In this document: piece by piece, positions 46,081 to 60,500 of the stretch | How the letters are laid out: each line of letters starts with the position of its first letter | How positions within the stretch are numbered: the first letter of the stretch is position 1 | DNA from: Pristionchus mayeri | Taxonomy: Eukaryota > Nematoda > Chromadorea > Rhabditida > Neodiplogasteridae | Assembly (NCBI GenBank): GCA_036245805.1 | Contig: BTRK01000002.1 | Span: 26,591,067 to 26,655,066 of the forward strand | Direction of reading: 5' to 3' | DNA length: 64,000 nucleotides | Translations under genes and position numbers: made by a program | The notes under the pieces: generated by a model | What the model saw: the letters and a program-made list of their open reading frames with translations, nothing else | Told to the model about the DNA's origin: nothing | The model's database searches: none

Positions 46081-49000
46081 AAAGCCCGAGGGCGGAGCAT
46101 CTGACGTCTCCTAACACGACCTTCTAAGGAGAAACTGCATTTTATTCGATACCTTCGATGAGTTTCAAAAATTGCGTTGGCAAAAGCCCGAGGGCGGAGC
46201 ATCTGACGTCTCCTAACACGACCTTCGAAGCAGAAACTACATTTTATTCGATACCTTCGATGAGTTTCAAAAATTGCGTTGGCAAAAGCCCGAGGGCGGA
46301 GCATCTGACGTCTCCTAACACGACCGTCTAAGCAGAAACGGCATTTTATTCGATACCTTCGATGAGTTTCAAAAATTGCGTTGGCAAAAGCCCGAGGGCG
46401 GAGCATCTGACGTCTCCTAACACGACCTTCGAAGCAGAAACTACATTTTATTCGATACCTTCGATGAGTTTCAAAAATTGCGTTGGCAAAAGCCCGAGGG
46501 CGGAGCATCTGACGTCTCCTAACACGACCTTCTAAGCAGAAACTGCATTTTATTCGATACCTTCGATGAGTTTCAAAAATTGCGTTGGCAAAAGCCCGAG
46601 GGCGGAGCATCTGACGTCTCCTAACACGACCTTCGAAGCAGAAACTACATTTTATTCGATACCTTCGATGAGTTTCAAAAATTGCGTTGGCAAAAGCCCG
46701 AGGGCGGAGCATCTGACGTCTCCTAACACGACCGTCTAAGCAGAAACGGCATTTTATTCGATACCTTCGATGAGTTTCAAAAATTGCGTTGGCAAAAGCC
46801 CGAGGGCGGAGCATCTGACGTCTCCTAACACGACCTTCTAAGCAGAAACTGCATTTTATTCGATACCTTCGATGAGTTTCAAAAATTGCGTTGGCAAAAG
46901 CCCGAGGGCGGAGCATCTGACGTCTCCTAACACGACCTTCGAAGCAGAAACTACATTTTATTCGATACCTTCGATGAGTTTCAAAAATTGCGTTGGCAAA
47001 AGCCCGAGGGCGGAGCATCTGACGTCTCCTAACACGACCGTCTAAGCAGAAACGGCATTTTATTCGATACCTTCGATGAGTTTCAAAAATTGCGTTGGCA
47101 AAAGCCCGAGGGCGGAGCATCTGACGTCTCCTAACACGACCTTCTAAGCAGAAACTGCATTTTATTCGATACATTTGATGAGTTTCAAAAATTGCTTTTT
47201 TAAATGCCCGAGGGCGGAGCATCTGACGTCTCCTAACACGACCTTCGAAGCAGAAACTACATTTTATTCGATACCTTCGATGAGTTTCAAAAATTGCGTT
47301 GTCAAAAGCCCGAGGGCGAAGCTTCTGATGTCTCCTAACACGACCTTCTAAGCAGAAACTGCATTTTATTCGATACATTTGATGAGTTTCAAAAATTGTT
47401 TTTTTAAAAGCCCGAGGGCGGAGCATCTGACGTCTCCTAACACGACCTTCGAAGCAGAAACTACATTTTATTCGATACCTTCGATGAGTTTCAAAAATTG
47501 CGTTGGCAAAAGCCCGAGGGCGGAGCATCTGACGTCTCCTAACACGACCTTCTAAGCAGAAACTGCATTTTATTCGATACCTTCGATGAGGTTAAAAAAA
47601 AGCGTTGGCAAAAGCCCGAGGGCGGAGCATCTGACGTCTCCTAACACGACTTTCTAAGCAGAAACTGCATTTTATTCGATACCTTCGATGAGTTTCAAAA
47701 ATTGCGTTGGCAAAAGCCCGAGGGCGGAGCATCTGACGTCTCCTAACACGACCTTCGAAGCAGAAACTACATTTTATTCGATACCTTCGATGAGTTTCAA
47801 AAATTGCGTTGGCAAAAGCCCGAGGGCGGAGCATCTGACGTCTCCTAACACGACCGTCTAAGCAGAAACGGCATTTTATTCGATACCTTCGATGAGTTTC
47901 AAAAATTGCGTTGGCAAAAGCCCGAGGGCGGAGCATCTGACGTCTCCTAACACGACCTTCTAAGCAGAAACTGCATTTTATTCGATACCTTCGATGAGTT
48001 TCAAAAATTGCGTTGGCAAAAGCCCGAGGGCGGAGCATCTGACGTCTCCTAACACGACCTTCTAAGCAGAAACTGCATTTTATTCGATACCTTCGATGAG
48101 GTTAAAAAAAAGCGTTGGCAAAAGCCCGAGGGCGGAGCATCTGACGTCTCCTAACACGACTTTCTAAGCAGAAACTGCATTTTATTCGATACCTTCGATG
48201 AGTTTCAAAAATTGCGTTGGCAAAAGCCCGAGGGCGGAGCATCTGACGTCTCCTAACACGACCTTCGAAGCAGAAACTACATTTTATTCGATACCTTCGA
48301 TGAGTTTCAAAAATTGCGTTGGCAAAAGCCCGAGGGCGGAGCATCTGACGTCTCCTAACACGACCGTCTAAGCAGAAACGGCATTTTATTCGATACCTTC
48401 GATGAGTTTCAAAAATTGCGTTGGCAAAAGCCCGAGGGCGGAGCATCTGACGTCTCCTAACACGACCTTCTAAGCAGAAACTGCATTTTATTCGATACCT
48501 TCGATGAGTTTCAAAAATTGCGTTGGCAAAAGCCCGAGGGCGGAGCATCTGACGTCTCCTAACACGACCGTCTAAGCAGAAACGGCATTTTATTCGATAC
48601 CTTCGATGAGTTTCAAAAATTGCGTTGGCAAAAGCCCGAGGGCGGAGCATCTGACGTCTCCTAACACGACCTTCTAAGCAGAAACTGCATTTTATTCGAT
48701 ACATTTGATGAGTTTCAAAAATTGCTTTTTTAAATGCCCGAGGGCGGAGCATCTGACGTCTCCTAACACGACCTTCGAAGCAGAAACTACATTTTATTCG
48801 ATACCTTCGATGAGTTTCAAAAATTGCGTTGTCAAAAGCCCGAGGGCGAAGCTTCTGATGTCTCCTAACACGACCTTCTAAGCAGAAACTGCATTTTATT
48901 CGATACATTTGATGAGTTTCAAAAATTGTTTTTTTAAAAGCCCGAGGGCGGAGCATCTGACGTCTCCTAACACGATTTTCTAAGCAGAAACTGCATTTTA

Positions 49001-50225
49001 TTCGATACCTTTGATGAGTTTCAAAAATTGCGTTGGCAAAAACCCGAGGGCGGAGCATCTGACGTCTCCTAACACGACCTTCTAAGCAGAAATGGCATTT
49101 TATTCGATACCTTCGATGAGTTTCAAAAATTGCGTTGGCAAAAGCCCGAGGGCGGAGCATCTGACGTCTCCTAACACGACCTTCTAAGCAGAAACTGCAT
49201 TTTATTCGATACCTTCGATGAGGTTAAAAAAAAGCGTTGGCAAAAGCCCGAGGGCGGAGCATCTGACGTCTCCTAACACGACCTTCTAAGCAGAAACTGC
49301 ATTTTATTCGATACCTTCGATGAGTTTCAAAAATTGCGTTGGCAAAAGCCCGAGGGCGGAGCATCTGACGTCTCCTAACACGACCTTCTAAGCAGAAACT
49401 GCATTTTATTCGATACCTTCGATGAGGTTAAAAAAAAGCGTTGGCAAAAGCCCGAGGGCGGAGCATCTGACGTCTCCTAACACGACCTTCGAAGCAGAAA
49501 CTACATTTTATTCAATACCTTCGATGAGTTTCAAAAATTGCGTTGGCAAAAGCCCGAGGGCGGAGCATCTGACGTCTCCTAACACGACCGTCTAAGCAGA
49601 AACGGCATTTTATTCGATACCTTCGATGAGTTTCAAAAATTGCTTTTTTAAAAGCCCGAGGGCGGAGCATCTGACGTCTCCTAACACGACTTTCTAAGCA
49701 GAAACGGCATTTTATTCGATACCTTTGATGAGTTTCAAAAATTGCGTTGGCAAAAACCCGAGGGCGGAGCATCTGATGTCTCCTAACACGACCTTCTAAG
49801 CAGAAACTGCATTTTATTCGATACATTTGATGAGTTTCAAAAATTGCTTTTTTAAAAGCCCGAGGGCGGAGCATCTGACGTTTCCTAACACGACTTTCTA
49901 AGCAGAAACGGCATTTTATTCGATACCTTTGATGAGTTTCAAAAATTGCGTTGGCAAAAGCCCGAGGGCGGAGCATCTGACGTCTCCTAACACGACCTTC
50001 TAAGCAGAAACGGCATTTTATTCGATACCTTCGATGAGTTTCAAAAATTGCGTTGGCAAAAGCCCGAGGGCGGAGCATCTGACGTCTCCTAACACGACCT
50101 TCTAAGCAGAAACTGCATTTTATTCGATACCTTCGATGAGGTTAAAAAAAAGCGTTGGCAAAAGCCCGAGGGCGGAGCATCTGACGTCTCCTAACACGAC
50201 CTTCGAAGCAGAAACTACATTTTAT

Positions 50226-53200
50226 TCAATACCTTCGATGAGTTTCAAAAATTGCGTTGGCAAAAGCCCGAGGGCGGAGCATCTGACGTCTCCTAACACG
50301 ACCGTCTAAGCAGAAACGGCATTTTATTCGATACCTTCGATGAGTTTCAAAAATTGCTTTTTTAAAAGCCCGAGGGCGGAGCATCTGACGTCTCCTAACA
50401 CGACTTTCTAAGCAGAAACGGCATTTTATTCGATACCTTTGATGAGTTTCAAAAATTGCGTTGGCAAAAACCCGAGGGCGGAGCATCTGATGTCTCCTAA
50501 CACGACCTTCTAAGCAGAAACTGCATTTTATTCGATACATTTGATGAGTTTCAAAAATTGCTTTTTTAAAAGCCCGAGGGCGGAGCATCTGACGTTTCCT
50601 AACACGACTTTCTAAGCAGAAACGGCATTTTATTCGATACCTTTGATGAGTTTCAAAAATTGCGTTGGCAAAAGCCCGAGGGCGGAGCATCTGACGTCTC
50701 CTAACACGACCTTCTAAGCAGAAACGGCATTTTATTCGATACCTTCGATGAGTTTCAAAAATTGCGTTGGCAAAAGCCCGAGGGCGGATCATCTGACGTC
50801 TCCTAACACGACCTTCGAAGCAGAAACTACATTTTATTCGATACCTTCGATGAGTTTCAAAAATTGCGTTGTCAAAAGCCCGAGGGCGAAGCTTCTGATG
50901 TCTCCTAACACGACATTCGAAGCAGAAACTACATTTTATTCGATACCTTCGATGAGTTTCAAAAATTGCGTTGTCAAAAGCCCGAGGGCGAAGCTTCTGA
51001 TGTCTCCTAACACGACCTTCTGAGCAGAAACTGCATTTTATTCGATACATTTGATGAGTTTCAAAAATTGCTTTTTTAAAAGCCCGAGGGCGGAGCATCT
51101 GACGTCTCCTAACACGACTTTCTAAGCAGAAACGGCATTTTATTCGATACATTTGATGAGTTTCAAAAATTGCGTTGGCAAAAACCCGAGGGCGGAGCAT
51201 CTGACGTCTCCTAACACGACCTTCTAAGCAGAAACGGCATTTTATTCGATACATTTGATGAGTTTCAAAAATTGCGTTGGCAAAAGCCCGAGGGCGGAGC
51301 ATCTGACGTCTCCTAACACGACCTTCTAAGCAGAAACGGCATTTTATTCGATACCTTCGATGAGTTTCAAAAATGGCGTTGGCAAAAGCCCGAGGGCGAA
51401 GCTTCTGATGTCTCCTAACACGACCTTCTGAGCAGAAACTGCATCTTATTCGATACATTTGATGAGTTTCAAAAATTGCTTTTTTAAAAGCCCGAGGGCG
51501 GAGCATCTGACGTCTCCTAACACGACCTTCTAAGCAGAAACGGCATTTTATTCGATACCTTCGATGAGTTTCAAAAATTGCGTTGGCAAAAGCCCGAGGG
51601 CGGATCATCTGACGTCTCCTAACACGACCTTCGAAGCAGAAACTACATTTTATTCGATACCTTCGATGAGTTTCAAAAATTGCGTTGTCAAAAGCCCGAG
51701 GGCGAAGCTTCTGATGTCTCCTAACACGACATTCGAAGCAGAAACTACATTTTATTCGATACCTTCGATGAGTTTCAAAAATTGCGTTGTCAAAAGCCCG
51801 AGGGCGAAGCTTCTGATGTCTCCTAACACGACCTTCTGAGCAGAAACTGCATTTTATTCGATACATTTGATGAGTTTCAAAAATTGCTTTTTTAAAAGCC
51901 CGAGGGCGGAGCATCTGACGTCTCCTAACACGACTTTCTAAGCAGAAACGGCATTTTATTCGATACATTTGATGAGTTTCAAAAATTGCGTTGGCAAACA
52001 CCCGAGGGCGGAGCATCTGACGTCTCCTAACACGACCTTCTAAGCAGAAACGGCATTTTATTCGATACATTTGATGAGTTTCAAAAATTGCGTTGGCAAA
52101 AGCCCGAGGGCGGAGCATCTGACGTCTCCTAACACGACCTTCTAAGCAGAAACGGCATTTTATTCGATACCTTCGATGAGTTTCAAAAATGGCGTTGGCA
52201 AAAGCCCGAGGGCGAAGCTTCTGATGTCTCCTAACACGACCTTCTGAGCAGAAACTGCATCTTATTCGATACATTTGATGAGTTTCAAAAATTGCTTTTT
52301 TAAAAGCCCGAGGGCGGAGCATCTGACGTCTCCTAACACGACCTTCGAAGCAGAAACTACATTTTATTCGATACCTTCGATGAGTTTCAAAAATTGCGTT
52401 GTCAAAAGCCCGAGGGCGAAGCTTCTGATGTCTCCTAACACGACATTCGAAGCAGAAACTACATTTTATTCGATACCTTCGATGAGTTTCAAAAATTGCG
52501 TTGTCAAAAGCCCGAGGGCGAAGCTTCTGATGTCTCCTAACACGACCTTCTGAGCAGAAACTGCATTTTATTCGATACATTTGATGAGTTTCAAAAATTG
52601 CTTTTTTAAAAGCCCGAGGGCGGAGCATCTGACGTCTCCTAACACGACTTTCTAAGCAGAAACGGCATTTTATTCGATACATTTGATGAGTTTCAAAAAT
52701 TGCGTTGGCAAAAACCCGAGGGCGGAGCATCTGACGTCTCCTAACACGACCTTCTAAGCAGAAACGGCATTTTATTCGATACATTTGATGAGTTTCAAAA
52801 ATTGCGTTTGCAAAAGCCCGAGGGCGGAGCATCTGACGTCTCCTAACACGACCTTCTAAGCAGAAACGGCATTTTATTCGATACCTTCGATGAGTTTCAA
52901 AAATGGCGTTGGCAAAAGCCCGAGGGCGAAGCTTCTGATGTCTCCTAACACGACCTTCTGAGCAGAAACTGCATCTTATTCGATACATTTGATGAGTTTC
53001 AAAAATTGCTTTTTTAAAAGCCCGAGGGCGGAGCATCTGACGTCTCCTAACACGACCTTCTAAGCAGAAACGGCATTTTATTCGATACCTTCGATGAGTT
53101 TCAAAAATTGCGTTGGCAAAAGCCCGAGGGCGGATCATCTGACGTCTCCTAACACGACCTTCGAAGCAGAAACTACATTTTATTCGATACCTTCGATGAG

Positions 53201-54770
53201 TTTCAAAAATTGCGTTGTCAAAAGCCCGAGGGCGAAGCTTCTGATGTCTCCTAACACGACATTCGAAGCAGAAACTACATTTTATTCGATACCTTCGATG
53301 AGTTTCAAAAATTGCGTTGTCAAAAGCCCGAGGGCGAAGCTTCTGATGTCTCCTAACACGACCTTCTGAGCAGAAACTGCATTTTATTCGATACATTTGA
53401 TGAGTTTCAAAAATTGCTTTTTTAAAAGCCCGAGGGCGGAGCATCTGACGTCTCCTAACACGACTTTCTAAGCAGAAACGGCATTTTATTCGATACATTT
53501 GATGAGTTTCAAAAATTGCGTTGGCAAAAACCCGAGGGCGGAGCATCTGACGTCTCCTAACACGACCTTCTAAGCAGAAACGGCATTTTATTCGATACAT
53601 TTGATGAGTTTCAAAAATTGCGTTGGCAAAAGCCCGAGGGCGGAGCATCTGACGTCTCCTAACACGACCTTCTAAGCAGAAACGGCATTTTATTCGATAC
53701 CTTCGATGAGTTTCAAAAATGGCGTTGGCAAAAGCCCGAGGGCGAAGCTTCTGATGTCTCCTAACACGACCTTCTGAGCAGAAACTGCATCTTATTCGAT
53801 ACATTTGATGAGTTTCAAAAATTGCTTTTTTAAAAGCCCGAGGGCGGAGCATCTGACGTCTCCTAACACGACTTTCTAAGCAGAAACGGCATTTTATTCG
53901 ATACATTTGATGAGTTTCAAAAATTGCGTTGGCAAAAACCCGAGGGCGGAGCATCTGACGTCTCCTAACACGACCTTCTAAGCAGAAACGGCATTTTATT
54001 CGATACATTTGATGAGTTTCAAAAATTGCGTTGGCAAAAGCCCGAGGGCGGAGCATCTGACGTCTCCTAACACGACCTTCTAAGCAGAAACGGCATTTTA
54101 TTCGATACCTTCGATGAGTTTCAAAAATGGCGTTGGCAAAAGCCCGAGGGCGGAGCATCTGACGTCTCCTAACACGACCGTCTAAGCAGAAACGGCATTT
54201 TATTCGATACCTTCGATGAGTTTCAAATATTGCGTTGGCAAAAGCCCGAGGGCGGATCATCTGACGTCTCCTAACACGACCTTCGAAGCAGAAACTACAT
54301 TTTATTCGATACCTTCGATGAGTTTCAAAAATTGCGTTGTCAAAAGCCCGAGGGCGAAGCTTCTGATGTCTCCTAACACGACATTCGAAGCAGAAACTAC
54401 ATTTTATTCGATACCTTCGATGAGTTTCAAAAATTGCGTTGGCAAAAACCCGAGGGCGGAGCTTCTGATGTCTCCTAACACGACCTTCTAAGCAGAAACT
54501 GCATTTTATTCGATACATTTGATGAGTTTCAAAAATTGCTTTTTTAAAAGCCCGAGGGCGGAGCATCTGACGTCTCCTAACACGATTTTCTAAGCAGAAA
54601 CTGCATTTTATTCGATACCTTTGATGAGTTTCAAAAATTGCGTTGGCAAAAACCCGAGGGCGGAGCATCTGACGTCTCCTAACACGATCTTCTAAGCAGA
54701 AATGGCATTTTATTCGATACCTTCGATGAGTTTCAAAAATTGCGTTGGCAAAAGCCCGAGGGCGGAGCAT
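50226..54770 (-). repeat. 8-monomer (816 bp) higher-order repeats; 1514-codon open frame
   Basis: Plus-strand shadow frames start at 50748, 51564, 53094 and 54216, i.e. 816, 1530 and 1122 bases apart, all multiples of 102. The private variants ccttctgagcag, catcttattcg and caaaaatggcg recur in the same order within each unit. The continuous minus-strand frame of 1514 codons is a consequence of the array and is not called a gene. Confidence 0.85.
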
Positions 54771-57587
54771 CTGACGTCTCCTAACACGACCTTCTAAGCA
54801 GAAACTGCATTTTATTCGATACCTTCGATGAGGTTAAAAAAAAGCGTTGGCAAAAGCCCGAGGGCGGAGCATCTGACGTCTCCTAACACGACCTTCTAAG
54901 CAGAAACTGCATTTTATTCGATACCTTCGATGAGTTTCAAAAATTGCGTTGGCAAAAGCCCGAGGGCGGAGCATCTGACGTCTCCTAACACGACCTTCTA
55001 AGCAGAAACGGCATTTTATTCGATACATTTGATGAGTTTCAAAAATTGCGTTGGCAAAAGCCCGAGGGCGGAGCATCTGACGTCTCCTAACACGACCTTC
55101 TAAGCAGAAACGGCATTTTATTCGATACCTTCGATGAGTTTCAAAAATGGCGTTTTCAAAAGCCCGAGGGCGGAGCATCTGACGTCTCCTAACACGACCG
55201 TCTAAGCAGAAACGGCATTTTATTCGATACCTTCGATGAGTTTCAAATATTGCGTTGGCAAAAGCCCGAGGGCGGATCATCTGACGTCTCCTAACACGAC
55301 CTTCGAAGCAGAAACTACATTTTATTCGATACCTTCGATGAGTTTCAAAAATTGCGTTGTCAAAAGCCCGAGGGCGAAGCTTCTGATGTCTCCTAACACG
55401 ACCTTCTAAGCAGAAACTGCATTTTATTCGATACATTTGATGAGTTTCAAAAATTGCTTTTTTAAAAGCCCGAGGGCGGAGCATCTGACGTCTCCTAACA
55501 CGACCTTCGAAGCAGAAACTGCATTTTATTCGATACCTTTGATGAGTTTCAAAAATTGCGTTGGCAAAAACCCGAGGGCGGAGCTTCTGATGTCTCCTAA
55601 CACGACCTTCTAAGCAGAAACTGCATTTTATTCGATACATTTGATGAGTTTCAAAAATTGCTTTTTTAAAAGCCCGAGGGCGGAGCATCTGACGTCTCCT
55701 AACACGACCTTCGAAGCAGAAACTGCATTTTATTCGATACCTTTGATGAGTTTCAAAAATTGCGTTGGCAAAAACCCGAGGGCGGAGCTTCTGATGTCTC
55801 CTAACACGACCTTCTAAGCAGAAACTGCATTTTATTCGATACATTTGATGAGTTTCAAAAATTGCTTTTTTAAAAGCCCGAGGGCGGAGCATCTGACGTC
55901 TCCTAACACGATTTTCTAAGCAGAAACTGCATTTTATTCGATACCTTTGATGAGTTTCAAAAATTGCGTTGGCAAAAACCCGAGGGCGGAGCATCTGACG
56001 TCTCCTAACATGATCTTCTAAGCAGAAATGGCATTTTATTCGATACCTTCGATGAGTTTCAAAAATTGCGTTGGCAAAAGCCCGAGGGCGGAGCATCTGA
56101 CGTCTCCTAACACGACCTTCTAAGCAGAAACTGCATTTTATTCGATACCTTCGATGAGGTTAAAAAAAAGCGTTGGCAAAAGCCCGAGGGCGGAGCATCT
56201 GACGTCTCCTAACACGACCTTCTAAGCAGAAACTGCATTTTATTCGATACCTTCGATGAGTTTCAAAAATTGCGTTGGCAAAAGCCCGAGGGCGGAGCAT
56301 CTGACGTCTCCTAACACGACCTTCGAAGCAGAAACTACATTTTATTCGATACCTTCGATGAGTTTCAAAAATTGCGTTGTCAAAAGCCCGAGGGCGAAGC
56401 TTCTGATGTCTCCTAACACGACCTTCTAAGCAGAAACTGCATTTTATTCGATACCTTCGATGAGTTTCAAAAATTGCGTTAGCAAAAGCCCGAGGGCGGA
56501 GCATCTGACGTCTCCTAACACGACCTTCTAAGCAGAAACGGCATTTTATTCGATACCTTCGATGAGTTTCAAAAATTGCGTTGGCAAAAGCCCGAGGGCG
56601 CAGCATCTGACGTCTCCTAACACGACCTTCTAAGCAGAAACGGCATTTTATTCGATACCTTCGACGAGTTTCAAAAATTGCGTTGGCAAAAGCCCGAGGG
56701 CGGAGCATCTGACGTCTCCTAACACGACCGTCTAAGCAGAAACGGCATTTTATTCGATACCTTCGATGAGTTTCAAAAATTGCGTTGGCAAAAGCCCGAG
56801 GGCGAAGCTTCTGATGTCTCCTAACACGACCTTCTAAGCAGAAACTGCATTTTATTCGATACATTTGATGAGTTTCAAAAATTGCTTTTTTAAAAGCCCG
56901 AGGGCGGAGCATCTGACGTCTCCTAACACGATTTTCTAAGCAGAAACTGCATTTTATTCGATACCTTTGATGAGTTTCAAAAATTGCGTTGGCAAAAACC
57001 CGAGGGCGGAGCATCTGACGTCTCCTAACACGACCTTCTAAGCAGAAATGGCATTTTATTCGATACCTTCGATGAGTTTCAAAAATTGCGTTGGCAAAAG
57101 CCCGAGGGCGGAGCATCTGACGTCTCCTAACACGACCTTCTAAGCAGAAACTGCATTTTATTCGATACCTTCGATGAGGTTAAAAAAAAGCGTTGGCAAA
57201 AGCCCGAGGGCGGAGCATCTGACGTCTCCTAACACGACCTTCTAAGCAGAAACTGCATTTTATTCGATACCTTCGATGAGTTTCAAAAATTGCGTTGGCA
57301 AAAGCCCGAGGGCGGAGCATCTGACGTCTCCTAACACGACCTTCTAAGCAGAAACTGCATTTTATTCGATACCTTCGATGAGGTTAAAAAAAAGCGTTGG
57401 CAAAAGCCCGAGGGCGGAGCATCTGACGTCTCCTAACACGACCTTCTAAGCAGAAACTGCATTTTATTCGATACCTTCGATGAGTTTCAAAAATTGCGTT
57501 GGCAAAAGCCCGAGGGCGGAGCATCTGACGTCTCCTAACACGACCTTCTAAGCAGAAACTGCATTTTATTCGATACCTTCGATGAGG

Positions 57588-60500
57588 TTAAAAAAAAGCG
57601 TTGGCAAAAGCCCGAGGGCGGAGCATCTGACGTCTCCTAACACGACCTTCGAAGCAGAAACTACATTTTATTCGATTCCTTCGATGAGTTTCAAAAATTG
57701 CGTTGTCAAAAGCCCGAGGGCGAAGCTTCTGATGTCTCCTAACACGACCTTCTAAGCAGAAACTGCATTTTATTCGATACATTTGATGAGTTTCAAAAAT
57801 TGCTTTTTTAAATGCCCGAGGGCGGAGCATCTGACGTCTCCTAACACGACTTTCTAAGCAGAAACGGCATTTTATTCGATACCTTCGATGAGTTTCAAAA
57901 ATTGCGTTGTCAAAAGCCCGAGGGCGAAGCTTCTGATGTCTCCTAACACGACCTTCTAAGCAGAAACTGCATTTTATTCGATACCTTCGATGAGTTTCAA
58001 AAATTGCGTTGGCAAAATCCCGAGGGCGGAGCATCTGACGTCTCCTAACACGACCGTCTAAGCAGAAACGGCATTTTATTCGATACCTTCGATGAGTTTC
58101 AAAAATTGCGTTGTCAAAAGCCCGAGGGCGGAGCTTCTGATGTCTCCTAACACGACCTTCTAAGCAGAAACTGCATTTTATTCGATACATTTGATGAGTT
58201 TCAAAAATTGCTTTTTTAAAAGCCCGAGGGCGGAGCATCTGACGTCTCCTAACACGACTTTCTAAGCAGAAACGGCATTTTATTCGATACCTTTGATGAG
58301 TTTCAAAAATTGCGTTGGGAAAAACCCGAGGGCGGAGCATCTGACGTCTCCTAACACGACCTTCTAAGCAGAAACTGCATTTTATTCGATACATTTGATG
58401 AGTTTCAAAAATTGCTTTTTTAAAAGCCCGAGGGCGGAGCATCTGACGTCTCCTAACACGACTTTCTAAGCAGAAACGGCATTTTATTCGATACCTTTGA
58501 TGAGTTTCAAAAATTGCGTTGGGAAAAACCCGAGGGCGGAGCATCTGACGTCTCCTAACACGACCTTCTAAGCAGAAACTGCATTTTATTCGATACCTTC
58601 GATGAGTTTCAAAAATTGCGTTGGCAAAAGCCCGAGGGCGGAGCATCTGACGTCTCCTAACACGACCTTCTAAGCAGAAACTGCATTTTATTCGATACCT
58701 TCGATGAGTTTCAAAAATTGCGTTGGCAAAATCCCGAGGGCGGAGCATCTGACGTCTCCTAACACGACTTTCTAAGCAGAAACGGCATTTTATTCGATAC
58801 CTTTGATGAGTTTCAAAAATTGCGTTGGGAAAAACCCGAGGGCGGAGCATCTGACGTCTCCTAACACGACCTTCTAAGCAGAAACTGCATTTTATTCGAT
58901 ACCTTCGATGAGTTTCAAAAATTGCGTTGGCAAAAGCCCGAGGGCGGAGCATCTGACGTCTCCTAACACGACCTTCTAAGCAGAAACTGCATTTTATTCG
59001 ATACCTTCGATGAGTTTCAAAAATTGCGTTGGCAAAATCCCGAGGGCGGAGCATCTGACGTCTCCTAACACGACCTTCTAAGCAGAAACTGCATTTTATT
59101 CGATACCTTCGATGAGTTTCAAAAATTGCGTTGGGAAAAACCCGAGGGCGGAGCATCTGACGTCTCCTAACACGACCTTCTAAGCAGAAACTGCATTTTA
59201 TTCGATACATTTGATGAGTTTCAAAAATTGCTTTTTTAAAAGCCCGAGGGCGGAGCATCTGACGTCTCCTAACACGACTTTCTAAGCAGAAACGGCATTT
59301 TATTCGATACCTTTGATGAGTTTCAAAAATTGCGTTGGGAAAAACCCGAGGGCGGAGCATCTGACGTCTCCTAACACGACCTTCTAAGCAGAAACTGCAT
59401 TTTATTCGATACCTTCGATGAGTTTCAAAAATTGCGTTGGCAAAAGCCCGAGGGCGAAGCTTCTGATGTCTCCTAACACGACCTTCTAAGCAGAAACTGC
59501 ATTTTATTCGATACATTTGATGAGTTTCAAAAATTGCTTTTTTAAATGCCCGAGGGCGGAGCATCTGACGTCTCCTAACACGACTTTCTAAGCAGAAACG
59601 GCATTTTATTCGATACCTTCGATGAGTTTCAAAAATTGCGTTGTCAAAAGCCCGAGGGCGAAGCTTCTGATGTCTCCTAACACGACCTTCTAAGCAGAAA
59701 CTGCATTTTATTCGATACCTTCGATGAGTTTCAAAAATTGCGTTGTCAAAAGCCCGAGGGCGAAGCATCTGACGTCTCCTAACACGACTTTCTAAGCAGA
59801 AACGGCATTTTATTCGATACCTTTGATGAGTTTCAAAAATTGCGTTGGGAAAAACCCGAGGGCGGAGCATCTGACGTCTCCTAACACGACCTTCTAAGCA
59901 GAAACTGCATTTTATTCGATACCTTCGATGAGTTTCAAAAATTGCGTTGGGAAAAACCCGAGGGCGGAGCATCTGACGTCTCCTAACACGACCTTCTAAG
60001 CAGAAACTGCATTTTATTCGATACCTTCGATGAGTTTCAAAAATTGCGTTGGCAAAAGCCCGAGGGCGAAGCTTCTGATGTCTCCTAACACGACCTTCTA
60101 AGCAGAAACTGCATTTTATTCGATACATTTGATGAGTTTCAAAAATTGCTTTTTTAAAAGCCCGAGGGCGGAGCATCTGACGTCTCCTAACACGACTTTC
60201 TAAGCAGAAACGGCATTTTATTCGATACCTTTGATGAGTTTCAAAAATTGCGTTGGGAAAAACCCGAGGGCGGAGCATCTGACGTCTCCTAACACGACCT
60301 TCTAAGCAGAAACTGCATTTTATTCGATACATTTGATGAGTTTCAAAAATTGCTTTTTTAAAAGCCCGAGGGCGGAGCATCTGACGTCTCCTAACACGAC
60401 TTTCTAAGCAGAAACGGCATTTTATTCGATACCTTTGATGAGTTTCAAAAATTGCGTTGGGAAAAACCCGAGGGCGGAGCATCTGACGTCTCCTAACACG

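Noticed and set aside
50748..54491. Plus-strand open stretches of 65-92 codons inside the array
   Set aside because: They appear only where ttcgaag replaces ttctaag and so removes a TAA. They are shadows of monomer variants on the opposite strand.
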